A stretch of DNA of 64,000 bases, taken from NCBI GenBank assembly GCA_018902385.1, contig JABSSW010000027.1, positions 372,001 through 436,000 of the forward strand, read 5' to 3'. A model generated the notes under the pieces. That model did no database searches. It worked only from the letters and a program-made list of their open reading frames with translations, and was not told the origin of the DNA. Positions 1 through 9,968 of this stretch are shown piece by piece (position 1 is the stretch's first letter; each line of letters starts with the position of its first letter). The translations under genes were made by a program, and so were the position numbers. Origin of the DNA: Physcia stellaris (taxonomy: Eukaryota; Ascomycota; Lecanoromycetes; Caliciales; Physciaceae).

Positions 1-987
1 ACGCGGTAGCTTATCTTTTGGGAGCTAGCTACTCACCTTGAGTCGAGCTGGGCGTCATAAAGCTGGGAAGATAGGGGTTCTCGGGATGTTTGGAGATGTT
101 TTATCATGCATGCATGCCTTTTTGTATGTTACTTCGTGGAATCATGCCTGGACCAGTCCATTAGTAATAGATACGCATTCTAGGCTTCCAAGCAGCGAGT
201 GGTTTTAAGATTCACATCGAAGCAATGATAAACAGCTTAGCATGCAATCCTAAGCATTAATGATCATATGCTTGTCACTGGCATATATGACACGAAGATG
301 GAAAGATAAGATCACCTGTTGCTATGCCCAACATCCTCCCCTTTGATCTCTATCCTTGGTAAGGAGAGCTCCTCCTAGTTACCGCTAATCCGCCTCTCTG
401 TTATCAATAGCATGTCGATCAAAGGGTAGAATCCCGGTGCCTTTAGGACGAGCCGTCAGGTACGTGTTATCAATACTTCTGGCATAATCAACTTGAATGG
501 AATTTACTCCTCTTCGTCCTTCCCCTTCCAGTAGTCCCTTTCAACCATGGCCAACCCGGTTGTTTCTGGGTTGGTTCGGTCTACCAACAGATGGACACTT
601 TCACTTAATTTCCCAGTAAATGGTTGAAATCTGGTCTTAAGTTACTTCCGCTGGAAGGGAGGAAATTAAAGGATGATCACCTTTCTTTGGAACAATCGGT
701 GTGAAAGCGGTTTTCTATTCTGGTTCCATGAATAGAAAGCTAACGGGTTGTTCGGACATTGAATCCTCAGCAAATATCTTTGTTAGAGAGTTAGGAGATA
801 GGTTAAATCAGCTGTGATCTATCTCTTTTTGGAAGTCGTGTGGAACTGTGACATTTTGTGGACATCTAGAGCCATTACCCAAGAGGGTTCGCATCCATTC
901 GCAGCTAGCATATCCTTCCTCCATCGTGCCTGTTTCTGGATCTCGTTCTACAGCACTTAATTTTCGATTCAACCCCAAGATCGCAGA
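1..987. other. intergenic, left edge
   Basis: No gene is recognisable here; open frames are short and overlap on both strands. The only structure noticed is a small inverted repeat at 712-720/730-738 (9-bp perfect arms, 9-nt loop) and a short CCAACCC/GGGTTGG pair near 551-574. Confidence 0.5.
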
Positions 988-1590
988 ATGGCAGCTGACA
1001 AGATTAGCCAAAGCCTCGCTAAGATCGAGGATAGACCCTGGAGAAGCTCGGCTTACAAGAACACGATGAATGGACTATATCAATCAAGAGTAAGCGTACA
1101 TTCCCTCTACCCCATATCCCCAGCAAAGCCCAGGAAGGAAATTACTAATATACCTTACCTAGAGTGATCAGCAACCGAAGCGCGAACCGACCTCGTCTAC
1201 CCAAATCCGCGCTCCAAGCCTGATGTGTATACTACCGCAGCATCAGCAACTCAGCTCCTTGTTTACCGGAGCGATCTCTCCGCTGACGAGAAGCTCCCGA
1301 GCAGCTTGTCTAACAACGGCGACCCTCTCATGTGTCTGTTCGCAGGATCTAGGTTGCGTATAGGGGGCCAAGAAAAGACTTCGGTATGGAACGACAAGGT
1401 AACGTCTGAATTTTACTAATGGCGGAAAGAGGCCGATGAGACTAGGGCGGCACAGACTGCGCGTAGGGCTGCGAGGTGAAGGCTAAGAGAAATGCTGCTG
1501 CCGCTAGCATTGTAAAGGTAGCTGATGCGGAGGGGGATGATGGTGGCGACGAGTGGACTCAGTGGAGTGAGGCGAGGGCAGTGGGCTGAG
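988..1590 (+). pseudogene. possible decayed or mis-sequenced small gene, unknown product
   Basis: An ATG at 988 opens a 34-codon exon containing the peptide KIEDRPWRSSAYKNTM and ends at a clean donor (GTAAGC at 1090). A branch-like and acceptor-like stretch follows (acceptor near 1162). Beyond it the protein-like frame from about 1183 to 1399 (contains YTTAASATQLLVYRSDL and GSRLRIGGQEKTSVW) is not the frame the splice predicts. A further Ala/Arg-rich stretch at about 1434-1590 is again split between two frames by a TGA. Composition looks coding in each piece, but at least two phase breaks in 600 nt argue for a pseudogene or indel-laden sequence. I do not recognise the family. It may equally be chance, because no homology can be tested here. 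Confidence 0.28.
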
Positions 1591-3525
1591 GAGTGGCGAG
1601 GCAAGATTGGAATGCTGAAGAGAGAAGTTGCACCGTTGGCGATGTGATGACCGGGAGTTAAATTTGGGGGTCCCAGGACATTGAGAAGCGAACCGGGCAG
1701 CGAGCTGTGAGGAGAATTTGCTCTTCCTGTAGTTCTTTGCCTTTGCAGCATTGATTTGATAACAGCAAAGCCATTAAGCTAGCCCCTGCAACTCAAAGTC
1801 TAAGATTTCCAGAGCATGACATCTTCTCTACATGTCCTGTTCCTGACAATATTCGCTCGTCCTGCTTCGTCCGACATTGTACGGTGTCGTACGAGATGTC
1901 GTGGGTTTACGAAAGAATGAAATCCACGGTTTGCGCCTATGGAGCTTGAGTTCGTGGCACCTACAGAATCAGGAGGAAACACATGGCTTGTATTGAGCTA
2001 CCTAAAAAAGAGATGACACTGATCCTTAGTGCTGTTGCCGTCGCAGCAGCCAGGAATCTCATAGATTGGTGGTCATCCGGCTTGGTCTGCCTCAAGCAAG
2101 TGCCAATGAATACGGGCACTTCCAGAGATTCCCGTCGTTAATTTGTTATGACTTAGTTGCGCCGGGTAGAACTGATTGCCGCAAGAAGTCGAGTACTGTT
2201 GAAACCTCGATAGCCCGTGTGGGGCCTATCCCATGGCCTGTTCCCATAGTGTGCAATCTCTAATAGATACCGTCTTTCAGCTCCATGTTTACCTAGCTTG
2301 AGACATACTTAGAAAATGAGGAGAAACCTGTGGATTTCACGGTAAGACGTTCCCAACTGGGTTCTATCTCGAAGTCCGCGATCTCTTGGTCATCTTGACC
2401 GGTCTGAGTTATTATAGCAGGTCTTCAGCAGCGTGTGAAAGTGCTTGAGAACAACCTAGAATGTGTAAGTGTTTAATGAGGCGTCGTCTGCCCGATCCCC
2501 CTTCACCCTGCGTTGCTCGTGAACTCGTGAATTGCTCGAACTCTGCGAGCTTGCCACAAGAAAGGGAGGAGTGGTGCCTACCAACCACCGACTTCCGCTG
2601 GGGGGCTATGATACGGCTCCGACCTCAGCAGGCCGATGTCAAAGTTCCAGTGAGCTAGCCGGATGTTCTCAAATTGAAGTTGTTGCCATAGATCCCAGCA
2701 ACAAATCTGCCAACGTCGGCTTTGGGCGCACCTAATGCGGTCTTCGCAACGATCGATGCGGTATGCTTTACGAATAAACTGATAAGGGACTACGTACACC
2801 TCGTCACTGAACCAGATGATCAGCTCGCAGAGGGATAGCACATCTTTTCTACCGAGAGGAAAAGGATCGAACGATTGTTGGAGAGCGAACGGTTGGCATT
2901 GGGAAGTGACTACAAGCAGCCATAGCCACCTACGACCGTGCTGCTGAAATTGGAAAGGCCTCAGAGAGATTAGAAACGAGAGACGCAGGAGATATGAGAC
3001 ACTTGTGACGTTCAATAGCTAATGCGTTACGATTGACAGCCTCTTCAAGCTCCAACACCTCATTTATACATTCGATATCTCTCTGAAAAGTACTGCAGAT
3101 GGGATGACCGCAGTATGATATTTCCAGAGGTCATTGAGCATTGGGCCATTGGCGCAGTGAGGATGAGCGATTTCAGGTCCGCCAGGGAACGAGTGCTTGA
3201 AAGGTGTAAAGGAGGATCTCGGCTAGGAAATCGAGCATACCAATACTGATAGCCTTCACAGCTTTTGACATCTTCATAGATTGTTTCGTTCTATTGCGTC
3301 GAGATTTGAATCGACCTCTTGATGAATTCAATCAGGCATTAGATTTGGAGCTACCATGAATATGGAATAGCGAGGGGGATAACATTGCTTGGCTCGCTTG
3401 GCAAAAGCTTACCACGCCACCAACGCTAAAGTCATCATTACAACATCGTGCGGCTTTCGCCGTACCTTATGGAGTAGATATGTGCAGTTCGCCATGATGC
3501 GTTCTTACTATGGTTTGGACTGACA
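1591..3525. other. gene-poor stretch
   Basis: No gene is supported. The longest open frame (2578-3015, minus, 145 codons) is rich in Trp, Cys and Gln, overlaps frames on the other strand and shows no motif. The last few hundred bases are presumably the 5' region of the fluoride exporter. Confidence 0.5.
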
Positions 3526-5319
3526 ATGCCTACCAGGCCCAGGCTAGAACGGGACTTTACAGTTTCCGAAGAATCCCTTGACACCGAAGACCCTCGACTG
3601 TTTTTCCGACGAAGACCCTGTTATGACCAACGTCGCGATCGGCTCCCTGAGCCTCGGTCGACGCATCGAGAGTCATCCTATAGCCGGGGCGAAGAGCCAC
3701 AGGAAGAATCTCATGCTCTCAATACTCCTGCCGGAATTAATGAGTCAACGGCGGGTCCTTCTATGGAGCATCATACTGACGTTGATAATCATCGAGAATA
3801 CAGCGCAAAGAAATCAACTCACCCCCAAGTAGGAGAATCTCAGGAGGACTATGACCTACCGGATAACTATACGGAGCTGGATGAATTAGCAGTCCCATCG
3901 CCGGTGGAGGATCGTGAGGACACTCGTCAAGACGTTCTGGAAAATCGATTTTCACCAGGGGACAGCTCAAAAAAGGATCAGAATCTTGATGGAAGTTTTG
4001 ACGGTCGAGAATACAACATAACAGAATTGGTTGCGCCTTTACGCTCTCGTGATCACACCAACGACCCAGCTGCCAGTAAAGAATCAACAAGCCAACCTTT
4101 AGGTTCACCAATCCCGGACAATAAAACCCAAAGGCCCAGTGACAAAGTCTCTAAAATTGCAACAGAACTTTATACTGTTTCGTATCTGATACTTTTCTCT
4201 ATACTCGGTACGCTTGCCCGTCTCGGTCTCCAAGCCCTTACCTTCTACCCTGGTGCTCCCGTCCAATTTGGTTTGCTGTGGGCAAACTTTGGAGGTAGTC
4301 TTCTTATGGGCTTTCTGTCAGAAGACCAAAAGTTGTTCCGCGAACATTTCACATCTTCGAGCCTGAACAACAGAAGGAGCAAGTACGAGGAGGAGATCGG
4401 TGATCCTGGAAACAGTGATTCCGAGTTGCGACCATACATTGTTGCCGCCCAGGAACAAGCTACTAGCAAGCAGCATGCCGCCGTCAAAAAGACCATCCCT
4501 TTGTACATAGGGCTCACTACAGGTTTCTGTGGTTCCTTTACCTCATTTTCCTCTTTTATTCGTGATGCCTACTTAGCGCTCTCTAATGGTCTTCCCGTTC
4601 CTGTCTCACATACTTCGTCAGCGCCCATTGCAACCGGCTCGACTGTTCCCCGCAATGGCGGCTATAGCTTTATGGCAATATGTGCTGTGATTCTTGTTAC
4701 CGTGATCCTTTGCCTTGGCGCACTTCTATTGGGTGCCCATCTCGCCATTGCTCTGGGACCTGTGACGCCGGGCATTCCCCAACTCGTCGCTCGCAGGATA
4801 GTGGACAGGATGATAGTCTTCATCGCATGGACTGCATGGCTTGGGGCAGTGCTCTTGGCGATTTGGCCACCTGATCGCCCAGACGGCCCTGCTGGACAAG
4901 GCTCTTGGAAGCAGGAACATTGGAGAGGGAACGCTTTATTTGCACTTGTGTTTGCACCTCTGGGATGCCTTCTTCGATTTTACGTATCACTACATCTCAA
5001 CGGCAAGTTCCCGTCATTTCCGCTCGGAACTTTTGCGGTCAACATCTTTGGTACGGTTCTGGAAGGGATGTTTTACGATCTGCAGCATGTACCATTGGGA
5101 AGAAGGGTAGGCTGTCAGACGCTGCAAGGACTAATGGACGGCTTCTGCGGATGTCTGACGACGGTCAGTACCTGGGTGGCAGAGTTGAAGGGTTTACGCA
5201 TAAGGCATGCATATGTCTATGGCAGCGTTAGCGCTGCGGTTGGGGTGGGTCTGATGGTCATCATTATGGGTAGTTTCCAATGGACGCTGGGGTTTCATGC
5301 GCCGTTGTGCGGGGGATGA
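3526..5319 (+). CDS. FEX1: fluoride export protein (CrcB/Fluc family, FEX type)
   Basis: Single-exon gene of 597 codons. Fungal FEX proteins export fluoride across the plasma membrane and are single chains holding two CrcB/Fluc domains, where bacteria use dimers. Both domains are visible. Domain 1 is at about residues 215-415, with WANFGGS near 250 and GFCGSFTSFSSF near 333. Domain 2 is at about 465-590, with AVNIFGT near 504 and GFCGCLTTVSTW near 540. The Asn of each N-x-x-G motif and the Phe/Ser/Thr track of each G-F-C-G motif fit the known pore residues. The first ~210 residues are charged, low-complexity and probably disordered cytosolic sequence. A hydrophilic insert of ~45 residues splits the first domain. 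The ATG at 3526 is the first in frame. Family assignment is strong; export itself is inferred. Confidence 0.93.
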   Translation: MPTRPRLERDFTVSEESLDTEDPRLFFRRRPCYDQRRDRLPEPRSTHRESSYSRGEEPQEESHALNTPAGINESTAGPSMEHHTDVDNHREYSAKKSTHPQVGESQEDYDLPDNYTELDELAVPSPVEDREDTRQDVLENRFSPGDSSKKDQNLDGSFDGREYNITELVAPLRSRDHTNDPAASKESTSQPLGSPIPDNKTQRPSDKVSKIATELYTVSYLILFSILGTLARLGLQALTFYPGAPVQFGLLWANFGGSLLMGFLSEDQKLFREHFTSSSLNNRRSKYEEEIGDPGNSDSELRPYIVAAQEQATSKQHAAVKKTIPLYIGLTTGFCGSFTSFSSFIRDAYLALSNGLPVPVSHTSSAPIATGSTVPRNGGYSFMAICAVILVTVILCLGALLLGAHLAIALGPVTPGIPQLVARRIVDRMIVFIAWTAWLGAVLLAIWPPDRPDGPAGQGSWKQEHWRGNALFALVFAPLGCLLRFYVSLHLNGKFPSFPLGTFAVNIFGTVLEGMFYDLQHVPLGRRVGCQTLQGLMDGFCGCLTTVSTWVAELKGLRIRHAYVYGSVSAAVGVGLMVIIMGSFQWTLGFHAPLCGG

Positions 5320-6389
5320 AGTTTTGACAGTACTAGTAGTCATGCGTCGACGTTTGCTGACGCAGGCTGGAAGGTTGAAACGTACCTTACTTTAGTATCC
5401 TGGATATGATTTGCCCTCCAAACCCATCCTGCGGCTCCCGGCTCGTCACGGTTCAATGCTTGGTATTCAGGTCCCCGTCCTCCCGTCTTACGTACATCTG
5501 CGGTGTAACGAAGTTTGCTTCAACGACAGCAAGATTGTTGCGTACAATGACTGAACATATTTGAACATCGAGCTCTCAAAGAACGTCACCGTAGGTGCAG
5601 CCTAGTATCGAGCACATGACCGAGGTTGGTGAGTTTCTACCAACTTGGAGATTGTTACAGCGATCTGTTGGTTCTAAGGTAAGCCTGGAGCCGGCGCTGG
5701 CCGTATCCGTGCTCGCACCTCAACCATTATGAACGTCGATCCAATCTTGCATTCGGCGCACTCCAGAAGCGTAACTGTAGGTGCCTGCAAACATTGCTCA
5801 AGCTTTTGCTGTTCCTTTTCTTACGTCATCGATCGATGCTGGGAAATGGCTGGACCGAAGCAAGGCTACCTAAGCAAGCCCCTTTTGCACAACTTGAGGC
5901 TTGCATTTGCATTACCTTAGCCAAACGCGTACGTAAGTGGTTAGTAGGTAGGGTACTACTTCGAACAAACAGCAGCCAGCAAAGTGAGCAGCGGGGCCAG
6001 GGACATTATTATTTGAAAAAGGTTGGATGATGGCACCGAGCATCGGATTGAAAATCATGGCTTGGCTGCTTCGGGGAGAAACCTTGCTGGTCGCAGTCCA
6101 GTCGCGCGGCGTCGAGGGCGTTTCCCCTCGGAAGTTGAACCAGGGCTCGATCAAGGTCCCTGATAGGGTAGCGTCCAATAGCGCTAAGGGAAGAGTCAAT
6201 ATCCGTACAGCAATTTACATTTTACACGCACACCCTGAAAGCCATCCCTCTTTCCAATTCCAAACATCCAAACTCTATTTTCTCTTCTCGAACTCATCCA
6301 TTCTTCAGCCCATCAACCGTCTTTCTTCGCACGGTTGACCTCACGCTCCTTCTTATGTTTCTTTGACCAGCGCACACTCGTTAATCATC
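5320..6389. other. intergenic, fluoride exporter to GH16
   Basis: No gene seen. The last ~150 nt before 6390 are pyrimidine-rich, as in fungal 5' leaders. Short overlapping frames at 5912-6338 lie on both strands and are not supported. Confidence 0.5.
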
Positions 6390-7556
6390 ATGCTTTCCAT
6401 GCTTGTTGCTCCTTCATTCGCATTCTATACTCTCCTTTACACAACTCTTGCTCGCGCCGACTGCAACTGTGGCTATACCGTCGGCTCCACCCTTTACACC
6501 GACTTGATCGAGAGTGATTTCCTACATCAGCAGAACATTACCGCCGATACAGACTGGCAAGGGCAAGATTACACAGTCTCGGCCGAGTTGGCACGCGGTC
6601 CGTACGGGAAGAACGCCTCGTCCGACAACATTGTCGCAAATCCTCTCAAGAGCAAGTATGATTGGGCTGGCGACGGTATCAATGGCGGCGATGCAGGTCT
6701 GCAGCTTATCGTAGGAGGAGGCACTCCAGACAAAGGCGGTCTGATACCGATGGCAGAATTGGTTACTTCAAGAGATGATATTCTTTATGGGAGTTTTCGT
6801 GCTGGCATGAAAATCACCAAGGTCAATGGCACTTGTGGCGCTTTCTTCTGGGTACGGCTAGATTGCATTTCTAACGCGCTGGACATGTTCGCTAATCCTT
6901 TTCCCCAGTATTGGAACAACACGCAAGAAATTGATATGGAATTTCTCTCCACACAAATGAATGACTCCTCGTCTCCTGTCAACCTTGTCCTCCAATCACC
7001 ACAGGCAGCAGAGCAAGGCTTCAGTGCACAAAACACAGATGGCTTCGCCAACAAGCAACTGCCCTACCAGCCTGACGAAGGCTTTCATGAGTATCGGTTC
7101 GATTGGTCCCCGACAGCGGTCAAATTCTATGCAGACGGGGTACTCCTTCAAACGCTCGCGAAGTCCGTCCCCAACTCCCCAGGTCACATCACTCTGTCAC
7201 ATTGGAGCAATGGAGACCCGGCGTGGAGCGCGGGTCCTCCCGTAGCAGACGCGATCCTTACAGTCCAATACCTCAAAGGCTACTTTAATTCTTCGAACCC
7301 AAAGCGACAAGAGGACTGGAAGTCAAGATGCCCAAGCACAACAACGGTCAATGCTACCTGCGCAGTTCCAGAGCTGAAGGAAGCGCCCAATAGTAATTCA
7401 AGCGCGCACACGTTCTTCTTCAGCCAACAGAAAAACATGACAGGCAACCAGACTGTGAGCGGAGAGAGTGCTGCATCGTCGCTAGGATGGACACAAGCTG
7501 CCTCGACGGCGGTATGTATTTTTACGATTATCAGCATGATGGAATGCTTCCTCTAG
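6390..7556 (+). CDS. secreted glycoside hydrolase family 16 glucanase
   Basis: GH16 concanavalin-like beta-glucanase, 369 aa after splicing. I take the ATG at 6390 because it starts a signal peptide ending near ARA|DC; the frame extends upstream only from a TTG. The catalytic signature is EIDME at about residues 161-165 (nucleophile, assisting Asp and acid/base Glu). It is preceded by CGAFFW and YWNNTQ, which are joined by removing an intron at 6852-6908. That intron is 57 nt, has no in-frame stop and is a multiple of three, so the unspliced message would also be open. The C-terminus is Ser/Asn-rich and ends in a hydrophobic tail, which suggests a GPI anchor. Likely role: cell-wall or extracellular beta-1,3(4)-glucan cleavage. 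The next gene downstream is another wall-type protein. Exact glucan specificity cannot be read from sequence. Confidence 0.9.
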   Translation: MLSMLVAPSFAFYTLLYTTLARADCNCGYTVGSTLYTDLIESDFLHQQNITADTDWQGQDYTVSAELARGPYGKNASSDNIVANPLKSKYDWAGDGINGGDAGLQLIVGGGTPDKGGLIPMAELVTSRDDILYGSFRAGMKITKVNGTCGAFFWVRLDCISNALDMFANPFPQYWNNTQEIDMEFLSTQMNDSSSPVNLVLQSPQAAEQGFSAQNTDGFANKQLPYQPDEGFHEYRFDWSPTAVKFYADGVLLQTLAKSVPNSPGHITLSHWSNGDPAWSAGPPVADAILTVQYLKGYFNSSNPKRQEDWKSRCPSTTTVNATCAVPELKEAPNSNSSAHTFFFSQQKNMTGNQTVSGESAASSLGWTQAASTAVCIFTIISMMECFL

Positions 7557-8635
7557 GTGTGGCAGAGACTCATTGAGATACCCACGGCCGTTGCGATTCT
7601 TTTCTTCATTGCTCCGTTGCTTGGAGCATCATGGGATTCGGGGGCTTTCCGTTCGTGTAATTATTTCCAAGGGACATACTTCTTCCTACATAAGGTATTC
7701 ATCACATATGTTTGCAATTAGCTACAGTTCATTGTCGGAACGATGCAACGGTGTTGTGGGTTGGGTCTCGGGATGGCTTGATGCTGTCGTGTTGTGCAGG
7801 CGTTCGGAGGTACTCAAAAGTTGCCTGACTCTATATATTCATAGCATAGCATAGTCTTCTAATTCCAGAATCGCTTGGTTCTGTCTACGTTCATGCTCAC
7901 GAATTTTACATTTTCAAAATCGTGGTTGAAAAGTCAAATGAAGAGAGTTTGTGGTGCGCCACGCGAAACCACGCTCCCACGCCCCTGTCCCGAAATAGCC
8001 TCAACTTGAACGACCAATCTTGAACCTAATCTCCTATTCAATCCGATCTTACATAAACACAACGCTGTATTTCAATGTGTTATCGCTGTCGCTACATTCG
8101 TTACATTATCATTAGAGAGCCGTGTTGGTGTCTACGCCATCGAAGCACGCTGAGGCTGCCAGACAGCGTCTTTGTTAGGCTTCGGCTACTCAACTGACGC
8201 TTTGTCGTCATACATTCGCTGGCACTGAAACACGTCTGTACCTTTGTTTCTCAGGCTGTTGACGTATCGCGAAGATAATCACATCGAAAGCTACGATTAC
8301 ACAGCGAATTACTGTCTTTCGAGTCTGAACCTTCGAGCTCGAGGATTTTCGGTTACCGAACTCAAACAAGGGGTGTCGCGAAGGAATTGATACTGACCCA
8401 GCGAACACGATATCATCTCACGGTGTACTCTAGCTCTATTGTACTCTCCATTGCGGAAAAGATCTCGCCATTGGGGGTTGCGGTTGGAAACACCAGAGGA
8501 CACCAAGTCTCCGACGACAGACACCCAAAGGCGAAGATAAGGCCAAAGGAGGAGATAAAGCCTTGAGGCCGCTTCGAGCTCCACGAAGCACAGCACGAAC
8601 GGTTTCGCAACGCATCTATCACGGAATTCGAAAAG
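7557..8635. other. intergenic, GH16 to Kre1-like
   Basis: No gene seen; this is the 3' region of the GH16 gene and the 5' region of the wall-protein gene. Frames at 8208-8751 on the minus strand overlap one another and the next gene. Confidence 0.5.
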
Positions 8636-9413
8636 ATGCACACTTTCATCACATCCCTCGTCCTCGTTGCATCTTCAGCCCTCTCCCACGCGAACTCGCC
8701 GTCCCCAACCCCATCGCAGACGACTTCCGAAATAGCGGTACAGACTGTCACATATTACGGGCCTCTTAGTACGGTTCCACCATTGGAAGGCTTTATCCCC
8801 AAAGGACATCTTGAACTCCGACAAGCCGGAGCGGTTGCCCAACCAGCGGCCGTGCAACCGGTGGCGGGAGCAGGCGCTGGTGCAGGAGCAGCACAACCAG
8901 CAGCACAACCAGCGGCACAACCAGCAGCGGTCCAGCCAGTTGCAGGTGCAGGGGCAGGGGCAGCACAACCAGCCGCGGTTCAACCAGTCGCAGGAGCAGC
9001 TCCTGCTGTTGGGGTTGGTGGAGCAGGAGCCGTCCCAGCTGCCGCACAGCCTGGTAAGTCAATACATTCGTGTTCTTCATGTATTCTTTAAGTACCACGT
9101 CGCTGACTTCAGGATCTTCGCAGCATCTACCAATCCAGGCCAGGTCTCTCCCGTTACGACTGTCCAAGTGTTCAGCGTGATAGGAGGGGTGACGCAGCAG
9201 GTGCCCGTTGTCTACACGCAGAAATTCAGCTCGTTCCCGAGCCAGGGACCCACACCGGCCAAGGGAGAGATTGGACTGGGTACGTTGACGGGGAAGATCG
9301 GAGTTGTCAACACAGCGGCGGCGAAGAAGAGCGGCGCGTCTCAAAAGATAGCCAGTGGCTTTGGCGGGATGACCGTGATGATGATGGGGATACTGGTGAT
9401 GTTGGCTATATAA
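8636..9413 (+). CDS. GPI-type cell-wall protein, Kre1-like
   Basis: Two exons, 8636-9053 and 9124-9413, give 235 aa. The intron (9054-9123, donor GTAAGT, acceptor CGCAG) is required because exon 1 runs into a stop in the intron while the conserved tail lies in another frame. An acceptor 11 nt earlier gives the wrong frame. The order is: signal peptide (residues 1-19), a short Ser/Thr/Pro segment, an Ala/Gln/Pro/Gly repeat tract (about 66-138), then a conserved block with VVYTQKF and GEIGLGTLTG, and a C-terminal small-residue site plus hydrophobic tail typical of GPI attachment. The YTQ...F...GxIGLGT pattern resembles Kre1-family wall proteins involved in beta-1,6-glucan assembly. That family call is from memory and moderate. 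It sits next to the GH16 glucanase. Confidence 0.72.
8831..9003 (+). repeat. coding minisatellite (A/Q/P/V/G units)
   Basis: Imperfect reiteration of units encoding AAQPAAVQPVAGAGAG-like peptides inside the Kre1-like gene, with related 9-12 nt blocks (for example cacaaccagc) recurring several times. Such tracts in fungal wall proteins commonly vary in length between strains. Confidence 0.75.
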
Positions 9414-9968
9414 TGAGGGATCGTCCGGAGCTCAATATAGAGATTGTCAATTGTGGACAGGTGTGGACTTGGAGGAAAGGATTACGCAGCAGTGCCGCGT
9501 ATAGAGTGGGAGCATTATTGATAATGTTGATGCAGCGGTGCTCGTTATAGCGTCTGAAAGTGTTATAGACGTGGGTATTCACGGCTTCTTTAATTCTAGT
9601 CGCACAATACAGTCGAACTTTGACTAGCTCCGTATAACTCTTTTGTTTCTTGAGGACTGTGTTACAGTGTGTATTTTCTTCCGTGTAATACATTTCGGCT
9701 CCCAACGGCATAGAATAGGGCAAGTACTCAGCAAACGTTACCGATGTCCGTCCATACGGTATCAACGACATTGACATCTGCCAGTGTGACGAACAGCACA
9801 TCGATTTGAATTTAACGAGGGATCTTGGCGGAAAGACAGACTTAAATCCGTTCTGCCCCGCACTGACTCAACAGCCTCTTGGAAGGTGCCCGGTTCGATC
9901 CCACCCACGTCCTCGATGATTTAATTCACCAGTCATCCTCGATAGTTTGCAGAAAGAGGAGGAGGAAG
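9414..9968. other. intergenic, Kre1-like to TFIIIC
   Basis: No gene supported. A 131-codon minus-strand frame at 9406-9801 has no motif and overlaps the Kre1-like stop. A GGTTCGATCC string near 9891 mimics a tRNA T-loop but its flanks do not pair. Confidence 0.5.

Noticed and set aside
2578-3015. 145-codon minus-strand frame in the left gene-poor region
   Set aside because: Trp/Cys/Gln-rich without motif, and frames on the other strand are equally open.
9406-9801. 131-codon minus-strand frame after the Kre1-like gene
   Set aside because: No domain, signal or repeat; it overlaps the neighbour's stop codon and has ordinary non-coding composition.
9885-9910. tRNA-like T-loop string GGTTCGATCC
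   Set aside because: The flanking bases do not form a T-stem, and no acceptor, D or anticodon arm can be drawn.
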